From assembly GCA_027574665.1 (NCBI GenBank), contig CM050666.1, forward strand, positions 5,394,001 to 5,458,000: a stretch of 64,000 nt of DNA, given 5' to 3'. Numbering within the stretch: position 1 is the first letter of the stretch; every line of letters starts with the position of its first letter. Both the position numbers and the translations under genes were made by a program. The notes beneath the pieces were generated by a model. It was not told where the DNA came from. It saw only the letters and a program-made list of their open reading frames with translations, and made no database searches. This DNA is from Rhynochetos jubatus. Taxonomy: Eukaryota > Chordata > Aves > Eurypygiformes > Rhynochetidae. Shown here piece after piece: positions 23,546 through 37,800 of this stretch.

Positions 23546-26500
23546 TCACGTCAGTATAGTGTCATCTATCTGTTCCTCAGAGTCAGCCTGGCACGCCAGC
23601 TTCTTCAGAGATCTCCTGCAGCTTTCGTTGAGAAGCTCCAAGCTGGCAGCATCTAGAATCTTGGAAACCGACTGTGGAAGGAAGACACCACCAATTGTCA
23701 ATTCCCTACTACATGCGTTCGAAATCAGTATAAATGTAAGTGCCTTACAAGCTGTATTTATCCTCAGTCTTTCAAACACAGCAAAATCCTTCATCTGGTT
23801 TTGTGATTCCAGACGTGGGAACTGTCCAAAAGCAGCTAAGACTTAGAAAAGATGGATGTAGGAAGTGGTCCATCCTAAAATACTCTCTCTAGCACCAGTA
23901 ATGCTGCAGTAGGGTGGTACAAGTGACAAAAGCGATAAACTAGCAGTCCTAGCTAAGGTACCTACAGCACAGGAAGGGCTTAAGGCATTTGGAAAGGAAG
24001 GCTGCTGTGTTCAAGATGGGAGGTGTGTTAAATACACTGTGCTATTCGTAAGATCAAGGTAAGGCTGTACAGTGTCAGTAGTGCTTATTTCTTCAAGGCT
24101 TAACCTAAGAACACTGACGAAAGCTTAAATGCAAATAGGAGCGTCCCGCTCCATCTGTATCGTAAGAGACCGCCAGCACATCGTGAGGCTCCAGGCACAA
24201 CACTTAACCATACGCAGAGCGGTGTGACACAGCCATCTACCAATGATTACATTCTCTTCCGTCTCATACCTCAAGCATGTCTTCACCCGCTCTCATCTTC
24301 AGAAGATTGACGATAGCTTGGTCGCTGTAGGCTCTCACACTGGTGTTCTTGTCTTTTGTGTTGTCCAGAAGCGCTTTGAGAATTGGTTTAATGGTCTGAG
24401 GATCCAGTGAGGGAAGGTGGTTTTTATTTGCCCACCAAATCATCTTTTCTGCCACTAACTTGATGTCACTGGATGAGTTCTGAAGACACTGAAGGAGACA
24501 AACACGAACTTAAATTCAGATATACCAAGCACAGGTATTTAAAGCAATAGTTTATCTTTTTCCCTAATGTAAGTATTTTAAACTATAACAAGGAAAAGCC
24601 AAAAATTTTCAACTAAGTGGAACACAGGAGACAAACTTGTTAGCAACACGGTTAACTGTGTAACAGTAGGAAAAGATCAAACCTTAAAAACAAGACATCT
24701 TTTCAAAAGAAAACTAAAAATGTGGCTGAGGAGAGGGTCACACCCTTCTCTCAACTGTCCCAGGGAATGACAATGACCATGAAGGGCAGCAAAAGCTGAC
24801 ACTGTTAGCACCTCTGTAGAATACACTCCAGCAGCACCAACAGCCAAGGCAGTCTCTGCTTGGAATACAAGGTGCATTTCAGCAGTGGATTTCATTTTGA
24901 AATTTAAAAAAAAGAGCTTTCTATTTTTGATTTAATCTCAACACATTTAAAACAGTAAATGTCTACTGCATTATTAACACTGCAATAAAGGTATTGTGAC
25001 AACTGTGGTACTTCTAGTTTGTATTTCAATATAATCTGACAATACAAATTAATACATAAATGTAGGATTTCAAACAAAAAGTCTGAAGAACGATGGCCTA
25101 ATTCAGATCCTGCCTACCATGAGGGGTACTTTTATGGGAAGGGGTGAAACTAAAAACAAACCCACCCACCCCCAAAAAACCCCAGAACAACCAAGAAAGG
25201 CATTTCTGAGGTAGAACATTCAGTAGATCTGGACTGATAAAAGGATTAACTTCAATACTCTCTTTTATCTCAGTCTTTCGAAGTTAGTCCCTTCCACAAC
25301 AGCCAAAATCAGAGTACTGCGGCAAAATCAGGGAAGGTGAGAGTTGGTATTTGATGCATTCCTAACAAAGGCCCTTTGACCTTTAGCAACCTTAAAAACC
25401 TGACAACTCTCCCCCCAGCTCTTCTCTGCCAGCGAAGGAAAAAATTAATTCATAAGAATCACACCTGAAGTTTAACACAGAAAGATCAAAAGTCGCATTT
25501 CCATATCACAGCAGGGACAGCGGTATTGCATTCACAACTGCAAAGCAGGCTAATAACGTGATTCTGTCTGTACTTTGCCACACAAAGAAATATATAGATT
25601 TTCATGGATCGGGGGATTTAGAGCTTCCCAAGCTAAGGCAGCGAGCCTTCCATTTTTGTACTGGGTTACCACACAGAAATTTGACAGAGAAGGCCACCCA
25701 TGACTTAGCTCAAAGAAAGACTGACATCATGTGAGAACGTCACCAGGTACTTGCCGTAGGAAGTCTTACCTTAATAAAGAGGTTGGAAAGTTTTGGGGGC
25801 AGGTTCCCTCCTCCTTCCATGTGGTATTTCATAAGAAAGCCCATCCCTCGGATGCCACTCACTGCGATGGGAATCTTCAACATAAAGACAACAATTGGTG
25901 TTACTAGAGGAGAGTTCAGCCTTTGTAACTAGGCGTGCGGTCTGGTAAACTTTTGCAGAAGGCTAACCTGAGCTTTCAAAAAAAACCGTAGCACGCAAAG
26001 CAGGAAAGCATGGGGTTAATGTTATTGGTAATAGGATATGGAACAATCATAATGCAACTATGAGCCAGGTGGAAGAAGGTGGCGGCCGCCAGCTTCCCTA
26101 CACCAAATTGCTCATTTCACCCTAGATTTAAAACCTTCCTCCTAAAATGAAATATTTGCACCTCTCTTATATCTGGCCCACGAATGAGAACTTAATAGGG
26201 AAACAGAAGCATAATTTACTCCCAGTGAAAGCTCCTCTGCAGTTGAACATTATTTAATCTTCATCTCCACAGCAATCACAACTCAAAGAATCGGAAGTCA
26301 CGTAATTTCACTATAAAACGCACATCTAGCCAAGGGAGAACCTTCACCTTGCACTTGGGGGATTTTGTTCTGCTTGGTAACACAGAGAACCTGCACACCG
26401 TTTAGAACTACTCCCAACAAGCTTGCTGTCATGTAGCACTTACCCTGTCAGCAGTAGCATTGCTGAGGATCATCTCCTGAACGCTGTTATAGTATTTGGG

Positions 26501-28821
26501 GGAACACAGCCTGCTAGGAGCAACACTTACAGCCACGGAGAGAGCCAGGCTCCGTCCATGTCTCACCATCCAGTCAATGCCAGAGACATCTGCTGCAAGT
26601 GGAAGAAAAGAACAGTAGTAAGGCTCCTGCTATCTATTCCTCTTCATCTAAGAAAGCTTTTGTCACTGTGTCAACTCACTTCCATAAAATGAAATACTAA
26701 GCAACATCTAAATCAATGCCCTCTCCTCCCAAAAAGCCATACAAACAGCGGTAAAATGCAACACCTCTACCAGACAGGAACACCTCCTGGGCAGATGTGG
26801 CAACCAGACACAAACGAGTGACACTGTATTGTTCAAGCCAGTTACTTCTGATGGTCTCGGTCACATGCAATCAGCCCCTGTGTTGCTTTGGCTGGGACAG
26901 GGTACATTTTCCTCACAGTAGTAAGTGTGAGGCTGTGTTTCTTTCATATTCCTGCTGAGAAGAATACTGACAACATACTAATGGTTTTAGGTGTTGCCAA
27001 GCAATGCTTACATTAAGACAAGGACTTAATCCAAAGCACAGCCTCATACTAACAACATCAGTGTGTTATCAACATCCTTCTCAGCACAAATCCAAAACAC
27101 GGCCTCACACTAGCTACTGTGAGGAAAATGAACTCAGCACACAATCTCAGATCACAGTGTCATCAAAAAAGGTGGAATGGCTCTCCCATCCACCCTGCCT
27201 GAACACCCTGCCATCGTCTCTGTCAGCACTAGCAGTCACACAGCCGTGCTGCCACTTCCATCAACTCACCCAAAAACAAATCCAGAAAAAAGGTTTGGGG
27301 ATCACAAATCACATCCACCACCCTGTGCTCAGCTATGTCCCAGGGTGTACAAATGAATGGCCACGAGCAAAGAAAACAACAAGAAAATCTACAAATTCAG
27401 GTTTACGAGATAAAGGAGGAACGTAAATAATTAGTTGCAAAGTTTTCCCGAACCAATGGCTGAGAAGCTATCTTCCCCTGCTTTCAGAACTGGTTCCAGT
27501 GACCGTGAACAGCTTCACCTACCCAGTAAGTGCTGGTGGAGGACAGTACTGAGCTCCTCTTCTGACAGAAACGCACAGAGCTCTGCTAAACAGCCAGCTG
27601 AGGCCATGCGAGTGGCATCCTAACGAGGAAAGGAAGAAAAGAGTAACGCCGGCTGAGCTCAATACACGTCACAGATAAGCAGCAAGAAATACTATTAGTG
27701 GTATTTCATTCCTACTACCTGTGGATTTCTGTCAGTTCACAGCGTTTCTTGTACATAACGGAACTTAAAGCTAAAGCCACACTCAAAAAAGCCAGCTGAG
27801 ACTGCAGAATTACAGACCTTACATAAATTCCGATTCTTAAGTGGAAAAGTCATAAAGATGAAAGTGAATGTTTTAAAAGACATGGTCCCAAGAGCTAAGT
27901 TTAGATTGACAGTCTAAAAAGTAAGTGTTACTTCTAGCCATTATCTCTGTGATAAACTCCTACCACTTTTCATTTAAAACTTCCAGGCTTTTGTGGGTTT
28001 GGCTTGCTTATGTGACCATCCCAACACTACTCCTCTCCACCCTGGAACTTAAAACCCAGTTGGAATTTTTCTGTATCTAGCATATCACCAGCTGCATGTC
28101 TATGTTGGACAAAGAAAGAAATTAATAGATGATTAATTGTAATCTCGCAGATCATACCGTTGCTATCTGCCATATACAAAAGACCCAGTATTAAACTTGG
28201 AGAGCTTCTTGCTTGTTGGAGAAAACTGCCATCATCTGAAAAATGTCTCGCTCTAAATGCCTCCCCAGCCGAGAGCCTACAGACACATGGATGTGCATAC
28301 AGTGAAGGTACTGCAGGTTTTCTCCAAGATAAAAAGCAAACCCTGACTTCAGAGCTGTCTCAAGCACATTGGTGAGGAGCTACAGGTCAAACCCACAGAT
28401 ACAGTTGCTATGGAAACATTAAACTCCCAGATTTTCAGAGTTACCAGCGACTGGCTAGGCATCTCCAATTCTTGCACTCCGCTAACACACTACAATGCTC
28501 CAGTGAGAGCGATTTTACAGACCGTGTTCACTTTAGTGAGTAATGCCCAACCACATGCTTCTTCATATAAATTTATTTCTACGCTAGCGTTAGCAATTTC
28601 CCCCAGGAGTTATTTTAGAAAATAATTCTGTTAGAAAGTTCAGATTTTAAATTTAAGAATAAGACTGCCTGCAGCAGGGATGCTTTGCAGCTGGCTGAAG
28701 CAGTACCTCATCATGTCCCAGCATCCCCAGAAGCACCGTGCTGATATTCTTCCTAATTGCAGCATCTACTTTTGCACCCGCTCCTCGTGTTACAAACCGC
28801 AGAGCTTGCAGCATTGTGTCC
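23546..28821 (-). CDS. GCN1: GCN1 exons 53-58 (C-terminal region and stop)
   Basis: Exons: 28707-28821, 27523-27619, 26444-26592, 25770-25874, 24270-24488 and 23546-23671. Landmarks are [20 protein letters not shown] (53), [18 protein letters not shown] (54), [18 protein letters not shown] (55), [15 protein letters not shown] (56), [20 protein letters not shown] (57) and the end [10 protein letters not shown] followed by TGA (58). Acceptors for exons 56 and 58 read GAAG and ACAG. Intron 54 (26593-27522) carries an inverted pair of LTR fragments. Introns 53 (27620-28706), 56 (24489-25769) and 57 (23672-24269) show nothing further. Confidence 0.95.
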
Positions 28822-31800
28822 CTGGAAGTGATCACAAGGTACAGTCAGACACTGCCTCTCCCCTCCCCCGCCCCAACGAACAAATTGAGTTCTGGAGACC
28901 TGTAAGAGCTTCTTACACAGCAGTTACACACTAGCAGGATTTACGGGTTAGGAGAGCGATACTCTGCACTGCTGAGAACCCCATGCTGGGCAGTATTTCC
29001 ACATTTGTGTGTTTGTGTCTGTCTCTTACAATGTAAATATTTTCTGACTATTCAAACATTTAAAAAATTCTAAAATCAGGAAGTTAATTTCTCAGGGATC
29101 TCTGCGCTCTGGATACAAGAACAGCTGCATTACTTCAAGTCAGACTGACAACTGATAGACTATTGTACCTGAAAGTGGGCTGCGGCAGGTTGCTGGGGAT
29201 GTGTGGGAGAGGAGACCTGGGCAGACACAACGCATGCTTCCCCGGATACACTGTCGCAGCTTAGATTCTGACAGAGGCAGTCCCTACCATCCGCATTCTT
29301 AGTTTAGCAACCCTTAACAGTCAACTGCTTTCACTAACAGCTCCATCTTACTCTCAGAATTAAGGGGGGGTGGGAAGCAGTTCTACACAAATACCCGTAA
29401 TCATTTTGTTCGTTCATCCTTCGTAAGCAGGAGGGTCTGAGATCTCACCCACGGCTTACCTGATGGCAGAGTCATCACTGGAACGAATTCCATTCAGTAG
29501 CTCTGTAAAGAGAGGATCCACTTTGACATGGATGACAATGAGTTTACCGAGAGCATCGGCAGCTTTAAGGCGAACAGCACGGTTTGAGTCCTGTAGAGCT
29601 TTGGTGAACGTTGTTTGCAACTGGGGCAAAAACGGTTTCAGGGCAATCTCAACCTGTACCACAGATGAAAGAAGGGAAAGTGGTGCAGTCACGTCTGAAA
29701 CGGTGGATAGAAATCAAAGCCTGAAAAGAGCACAACCTCTGCTATAGCAGTCACTTATCACAAACAGCCCTTATTCAGATCTAACACAGGAAAACCATGA
29801 AACAGTATTTTACCACGCAACTTTTACCCCTTTCAAATCTAATCTTATTTTCTGTATACTGAAATACAAGGGTAACGTCGTTGAAAGACTTTACACTGTC
29901 ATGAGCACTAAAAAAAAAGCTCAGTTCAAATACATAAGGTGATTATATTCAGACTTAACATTTCCCAAAAATGGTGGACACGGGAGAGAAATTAATGACA
30001 TGGTAGTTTTTAATCATTTGCAAGCATTATCAGCATTAACAATATTTCTGTGAGGTCCAGAAATTGACGTACTGGAGGCTTTTTTGATAGGCCAGAAGCT
30101 GTTGGAAGAATCCAGTCCAGTTACAGTGCCATTCCCAAACACCAAATCCATGCCACCAGACAGCCTAGCTGGATTTACATGAGCAGCAACAGATATTACT
30201 GAATGTTGCCATGGAAAATGTTCACAAACCACAATTACTTTAAATCTTACCTTGGCTAAAAGAAGGCTTAATGTTTCAAGCAGAGCCACCTTGACATTCC
30301 AGCTGAACCGATCTCCCAAGATCCGAATAAGTGGCCCAGTAATGCTCACCACAGATGGTTTAAGAGCTTCAGCCGAAGTCAGCTTAATAACCAGCCCCAA
30401 GGCCTTGGCTGCCTCCTCCTTCTGCTCTGGATTACCAGTTAAAACACCTTCCCGCAGCACCAGGAGTATGGACGTCACTCCCTGTCATGAAAATCAGATA
30501 AGCAAGCTTAGAAGCTAAGATGCAAAAAATATGTATCTTATTTTTGTTCCTGTTATACACCAGATGCACAAGCTTGGAGAGTTTCTCTCAATTTCCTGTT
30601 GACCTTCAGCTGCCTGCTTCCACATTTACAGAGCTACTTTTATTTGGTTTGATTTCATGCATCTATGCCTTACTAAGCCAGTTGCTATGAGAAAAGTGGT
30701 GGCGGCTCAGGGAATTTTTAAACCAGAGAAATTTGGCACAGAAGTCCAGCTTTACTCCCCCACAAAAAGCAGCCAGCGACCATGACATACAGGAATAACA
30801 GAACTGTCAGAGATCTTGTTACAGGGGGAGCCTGCTGCAGGGTAACTCAGGAGCAGCAGTAACCTACAAAAAGTCTCTCCAACATGCAGGTCTGGAAAGA
30901 ACCAAGTCACTGCAGTAACCTACAAAAAGTGTCTCCAACATGCAAGTCTGGAAAGAACCAAGTCACTGCTTCTAGCAGCTGCAAAGTCACATCCACCAGT
31001 TCCCCCCAGCAGTGGGTATTATGGCTGTGGTGAATCCACACTTATTCTGATCCTTTACCTTCTTAGGAATACAGAATCCCGGCACATGCTCGCCTTTGGC
31101 CTCATTCCCTACAATCCGGATGTCCTTGTGCAGGTCCTCAATGAGAGCAAGCTGGTTCCCAGCATCTAATTTCTGCAGGAGAGAGCGGTGAGACAAAGAT
31201 GAGGCAACATGGCAACCAGCTATTCTTTGTGAATTCTGCTCAGGCACGTCCAGGGAAGACGCCTGTTTCCTGCCGCCTCGCTCACAAAGCTGAACTCAAG
31301 CTCACCTTACAAGTCTCGATCTTTGCAGCATTTGCAGATGAAAATGTAGTTTACAGTCAAACAGAAGGCTCCATTTAGGCAGATATTTCACCAGCTACCC
31401 CCTTTTTACCCTTGCCAGGCATTTCTTGAAGCTGCCTCTCACCTTGGTGATGGAGTTAAGCGCATCCCAGCTTTCATTCAGAACTACAGGGTTGGTGTCA
31501 TTAAAGAGACGTATCAGGCCTGAAACCAAGCTCTTCAGATGGCCAGTATAGTCTGCTTTTGTCTTGGAGCAGTAGATATTCAGGATGACAGCTGCTGCCT
31601 GTCTCATTCCCAGCTCAGGGCTGCGGGTCGCTTCTAGCAGATCTTCAATTATAATTCTTTGTCCAGCATCATCTTCCACAGACAGAATAACAGACTGGCA
31701 GTTTGCCATCTCCTAAAGAGCCCAAATTAACTGTACGTTAACACTCAAATAGAACAAAGCCAGATTTAGCCACAGGTTTCCCCACGTTATCCACAATATT

Positions 31801-34800
31801 ATCTCTTAGAGACATACTACAACAAGGAATTCTTCCCAGAGAGGGCAGGGAGGCCCTGGGACAGGTTGCCCAGAGAAGCTGTGGGTGCCCCATCCCTGGG
31901 AGTGTCCAAGGCCAGGCTGGATGAGGCTTGGAGCAACCTGGGCTAGTGGAGGGTGTCCCTGCCCACGGCAGGGAGGAGGGACTGAATTGGCTTTAAGGTC
32001 CCTTCCAACCCAGACCATCCCGTGATTCTACGATATCCCACCTGCTAATCGTTTCTCATTAAATAGCTGGTCACATCACCATTAAAGGCTCAATTCAGTT
32101 CTGGATCAGCTGAACTGATGACGCACAGGTCGCTCTCCAGCTGCAAAAGGGCTAATTTACAAAACTTAGAGTAGCTCAGTCTCCTCCATCTTCCTCACCC
32201 CTCAGAGACTGTGGGTCTTGTCAGATAACATTTTTTTTAATTGGGGCAGTTTAATGATGTGCGTCACAACACTAATTACAAGCACGTCTGTGGGTACATT
32301 AGAGACCTGCAGGCCGACTTAGGGGTACAAGCTGATCTAATGGGCATCTACAGCAGCCAGAAAACAGGGCTCTATCACTCACATTCCTAATTCCCCAACT
32401 TATGTACATGTCTCTCCGCAATCACAAGTCCAGGATGTTCTCTGAAGTCCAAATACCAGATGTTTCAGAAAGCAGCACAGGAGGAGTGCTGCATGCAAAA
32501 CAGGAGATTTCCTCCCTTCAGCCCTTTAATCTCTCAGTCTTCTCTACCAAGAATAAATACAAATTTAACTAGACACTCTGGCAGCTCTCCAGGAATAAGC
32601 AAACTGAGAACTGTGTCTTGTTGCAGGCCAAAGAGACTTTTATATGGATACAAATAGATTTGGAAAGCATACGTTTTTCGACTCACAATATGCCACCAGG
32701 CAAAAAGACTCATCCTGAAAGAGCTAATGGACTGAATTAAAACATGCAATCTGTGAATCTAGAGAACACAGATTCTGTGCTGGGAAGTAAACCCGAAGCA
32801 CTGTCTTCAGGCAACCTGTCATAACAAAGAGCTGAGCCGTGCTACTTGCCAATTGCTCTTCACTGCTGCCCAGCTTCTCTTTCAGCGCAGACATCATAGC
32901 GGGCAGGATGACACTCAAGTGCCGTGTCAGAGCGTCCCCTGCCACTGACGAGAGGAAAGCGAGCACACGGGTGTTGACAGGGGGGATAGTCAGCTAAAAA
33001 AAAACGAGACAAGCAGGAAGTTTTTTCAGAAGAGATCTCACTTCATCTACACCATGCAGAATTTAAGCATAAATGCATCACAACACAAATGACAATGTTT
33101 TGAGAATGAAATCAGAATTAAATTTCAAACTATGCTCTTCCTTTTGGCATATCCATCCAAAGAAAACTGACAGCAAGCAGAGGAAAAAGCACAGTGCTGA
33201 AGTTTAAAACTTGTTTCCAGTTGTACCTTTGGCACCAAATAAGGCAGCACCACACGGCTCTTGACAGCCATAACTTGTTTAAGACCATCCACAGCGAAGT
33301 CAGATGTCTCTTCATTATCCTACAGGGAAAGAGAAAGTTATGAACCTGAGAGATGATCTGTGACACACCAAGGTAAACCCTATTTCGAGTGACAATTTAC
33401 CATGTGATCACATACCCAACACACGAGTCCTATCCAAAAATGCTTCCACACTATATAGCAAAAACCCAAACCAAGCTCTTCTCTGACATCAGAAAGAGTC
33501 TCTGTATCAGGCATGGTGGCCAAGCCACTTACACACGTGACAGTGACAATTCCCTAGCAGAGCCAGCTGTAGCAATCCTTGGGCCTGTGCTTTACCCACA
33601 AGACCTTCCCTGCCAATGGCTAGGATGACTCCATGGAGGAGATGAAACAAAGCTGCCACTCCCTGGAATGTCTGCCACTACAAACCTGCTTCTCCTTTAA
33701 GCTAATTATTCAAAACCTGTCCCTCAACGTCATTAACCAAGTTGTTGACTAATGTTGAGTGACGCTTACCAGCTGCTTCAGCAAAAATGGCAGGATATCT
33801 TCAAGAGCTTGATGTCCAATTGTCGAGTGCAACTGTTCAAATGTTTTAGCTGCAGCCTCTCGGACTTCTTCCAGAGGGTCACAGAGGGCTTTTCTCACTG
33901 TGGGAACTAGGGACTCGGAGAAAAGCAGTACCTAAGGACGTAGAGATAAAATCACAGAATGTCTAAAGCACAACAGACACGTGTATCTCAGTGAAGTAGC
34001 TAAGAATGCAGAATTTGCACCACTGAAAGTAAATCGCAGTTTACTTGAAATGTAAAAGCAGGATTAATCACCACGAATAGCTGCAGTGCTCTCAGGCTAC
34101 CTAGTGAGTGCTTTCTGTTATCGTATCTCATCCAAGTCAGAACTGTGCGGTGCTTTACATTTACCGACAGATACAAATGCATACATTTGCCTGAAGAACA
34201 ACTCATGCTAGCTACACACCTGAACTCAGCCCATAAAACACGTCCGGCGCTAGCGGTATTATTCAGTCTTGGCTGCAATACCTGCATCGCAAACAGATTC
34301 CTAGGAAACTGGAGAGTTCACCTTCCACGTGTAACTTACCGCGTCCCTGCTGGTGGACTTCATTATCTCACTCAGCCCGATGCAGACTCCTTGCCTCTCA
34401 TCACTCTTGTCTGACCTCAGTCCATCTTCCAGAATAGGAATGATTTCAGGAAGGATCTTCTCTCCTAACTTTCGGACAAGGTCTCCTAATGTCCGTGCTG
34501 CAACCTGTCTCCAAAAATTCATTAATTAACTATTGTCCTTTATAAAATTTACGAAGTTGAACTGTAGGAAATACTAACTTCTGACCATAAACAACTGTTC
34601 ACCGGATAGAGCGAGCAGTGGGCATGGAAACACTACTGTTGTAAGCAACCAGAGCAAGGTAGTTTTACTGTCATCACAGCTGCCTCCAGCAAAGAGAGAA
34701 CTCAGACACACTCATGCTCAGAACAGTTAAAGTAATGACAGCATTGGGGTGATTTATAGACAAGAATTACCCTGTGTTCTTCAGGAATCAGTTTACACAG

Positions 34801-37800
34801 TCACCTGTAGTAACAGGAAGGCATTACTGTTTCTCACCGTTCGCTTATCTGCACAAGTACTGGCCAAGAATTTCAGCAGAAGCCCAAAGAGGGTTGGCAA
34901 GATTTCACGCAGTGTGCGAGGAGTGTTTGAGACTACAATCTTCCAGACGTGTAAGGAGGCTTGTCGCACTACCAGCTGGGTGTCAGAGCGGCCCATGTAC
35001 AGCCCTGCCAGCACCCTGTTCCTCCTCTCCACACCAAGAGCATTAATAATAGCCTGAAAAGAAATAGCACAAAATCATTATTATCCACTCCTGAAACTTA
35101 TAAAAACTACGTGACTACTCAGTGTGTCTTTCCAGCAGGCTTTCCATGCTGATTTAAAAACAATTAAAAATTTTAAAATAGGAAGGCACAACCGACAAGA
35201 ACAGCTTTACCTTGTTTGACTGGGCTGTTCCAAAGTTGTCATCCTCTGACGCAGTTTCTGTGGTCATTTTTCCAGTGACTCCTGAGATATGGAATAGAAG
35301 ATCTCCAAGGAGCTGAACTGAGCTAAACCTGGCAACAGGAGCAAGTCAGGTGTTACAAACAGGGTATTCAGGTGGTACCTGTCCAACTATGACAGCACCT
35401 CAAAGCAGACGTGAGCAAAATGCAAGGCAAGGAGCTAGGGCAGCACTGGCTGCTGCATGGGCTGATACACAAGATCGGTCTGCCTACATGACTGAGAAGA
35501 ACCATGCTAAAGAGAAAGGGAAGGAATGAATTCCAAACTGGAAGAGGCTGAGAGAATTCCCATATCAAAGCAGTAAGTCAGGGAATAGCCTGGACTCTAA
35601 CAGGAGCGAGACACTGCCAGTATCTGTCTCAACCCAAGAGACATTCAGCTGGGTTGAGTGCCCTCATCGGCACTCAGCTGACACAGCCCTTGAGTACAAC
35701 TAAATTTTGAGCACTTGCTGTTAACTGTGAGCACTCCACTGCACATTTCCATACACAGGAGAACAACAGCTTGCTCAGCACTTTGAAAAATGAAAAACAC
35801 TGTACGAGGGCTAAATATTGTCACATCAGCTGCCTTGGAAGTGCTTTTCAGAGTCACCACCAGAATTAAAGATGTAGTAGGAATGCTTTGTAGGTACCAG
35901 GAAACCTGATGCATGGCTGGCAGGGCTTTGCAGACTCCGTGCCATAAGGCATCACATTCAATTCAACAAGCAAAAAGAGATGCTTTTGCTTCCCAGGAGG
36001 TGTCTGCATTTGCTTGAGGAGCAACACGGATTCTAAATCACACCAGTTTTCCAACCATGGAAGAGAAACATCTGTGGATAAGGTGGTTATCCCTTACCTT
36101 ATCCTCCACAAGTCATTAAACAGGCCATCCTCAAGCTGTGGCAGGAGAAGTGCAATGGCAGTCTCGGCATACATACTTATGATTCTCTGGCCAGCGCGCA
36201 GGGCAGTGTCCCGCACAAACTCATTCTCGTCTGCCAGTGCCTGAACACAGAGAGAACACCATCTATGAAAGCTGAGGTTTTTTTCAGCAAAATATACAAA
36301 ACCAACAAAAAGCTGTTTTCTCTTGTAGCCATGAAAAGTAAATGATAGAGTTGTGAGTGCACAAAGGTGACTTCAAGAAATTGCTAGTGACTACAAACAG
36401 AAGACAACATGAAATAAGTTGGAACAAGAAATCACGTATAATTTCTGTATATTTTGTAGAGTGCAGCAAAGCTGGACAAGTCTCTGCATGTCTGAATTAC
36501 TATAAAAGATGCTTAAAATATTCTGGAGCCTTCTTTTTATCCTCCAATAAATAAAAGTTCAGGCCATGGCTACGTACCTTAAGGATACAAGGAATGATGG
36601 GACCAACATAGGGAGTGAACTTGTCTCCAAAGGTGATTGGCAGGTAGTTGAACATCATGATATAACCATCTCGTACGTGCGGAGCAATATCCACTTTACT
36701 GGCAGTAGCTACAATCTCTGGCATAAGTTTCTCCAGCTTTTCTACCCCCAAACCAGCCATAACTTCAGCCAGACCTGGGAAAAAAAAGCAGGTAACGTAG
36801 CTGATAAACACAAGAAACAACAAGCTAATCTGATTCTTCAATAGGAGAAAGTCTGAGCTCAGTATTCAGACACAGCTGTCCTCACCCTGAGCAGCACCAG
36901 ATCGATCCACTGAGCTCTGCTCATATGTCAGCGTGTCCATCAGCCACGGCAACAAATCCTCAAAGCACGATTCTCCCATCCCCTTCACCATGGCTCCCAG
37001 TGCCTTTGCAGACACTGTACGCACCTACCAGACAGAGATTATCAAAATATCGGTCAATGTTACTACGACAGGTGTGTCGGACCGATTACAGATCTGCAGA
37101 AGATCAGGACAAAGTCTAACAATGCACTGAAAAACAAATTTTTTTTGTATTTGTACAAAAAACCTTACTTCAGGTACAGGATCCAGCAGAGATGCCTTCA
37201 GTCCGGGAGTCACACTGGGTAGGTAGGGAGCCAGATCCTAAAAGAAAGAGCCCCAAGAGTAAGAACTAGATTCAAAATGAGAAAGAAACTTCAGTCACCT
37301 TCATGTAAAGGGCATTCAGCCCCTGAGTACTGACAATCATCCTTAACATCCTGAGAGTTTAATCAGTTGCTTTCATAATCCTGCACTTAGCATTTACACA
37401 AGGTTTAAAGGTGGAGATTATCACCACAAAAACTAAACCCAGCTCTGTAGCCTACAGCGAGGTCCTACCAACACTTTTCCAACAAACCCTGGATCCATTT
37501 GTAAGCAGCTGATCTGTGTTTCACTGGTACAGGTTTTGCTTGTTTGTTTGGTGAAGCATTTCTTACACGGTAAAAATTACAAGCCCTTTTTGCCAGGATA
37601 AATCTGGTAGTAACTAGATGACCAAGGTACCAACCTGACAGTCTTAAGGGCCTGAGAATTGTCACTGTCTTTAGCCATTACCCGTTCACTAAAGCCATTA
37701 CCGTTAACTGAAGCAGCTGTGTGGATTCTAATACTGTCCACCTTAGCAGCAAAATCCCCAAACCAAATGAGTTCCCTCTAGTGCTTCCTCTGTTACCTCC

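Noticed and set aside
36578-36590. GTATCCTTA near the end of GCN1 exon 41, resembling a U12-type donor
   Set aside because: It encodes the conserved CILK residues, and the real donor is the GTACGT that follows. The match is coincidental.
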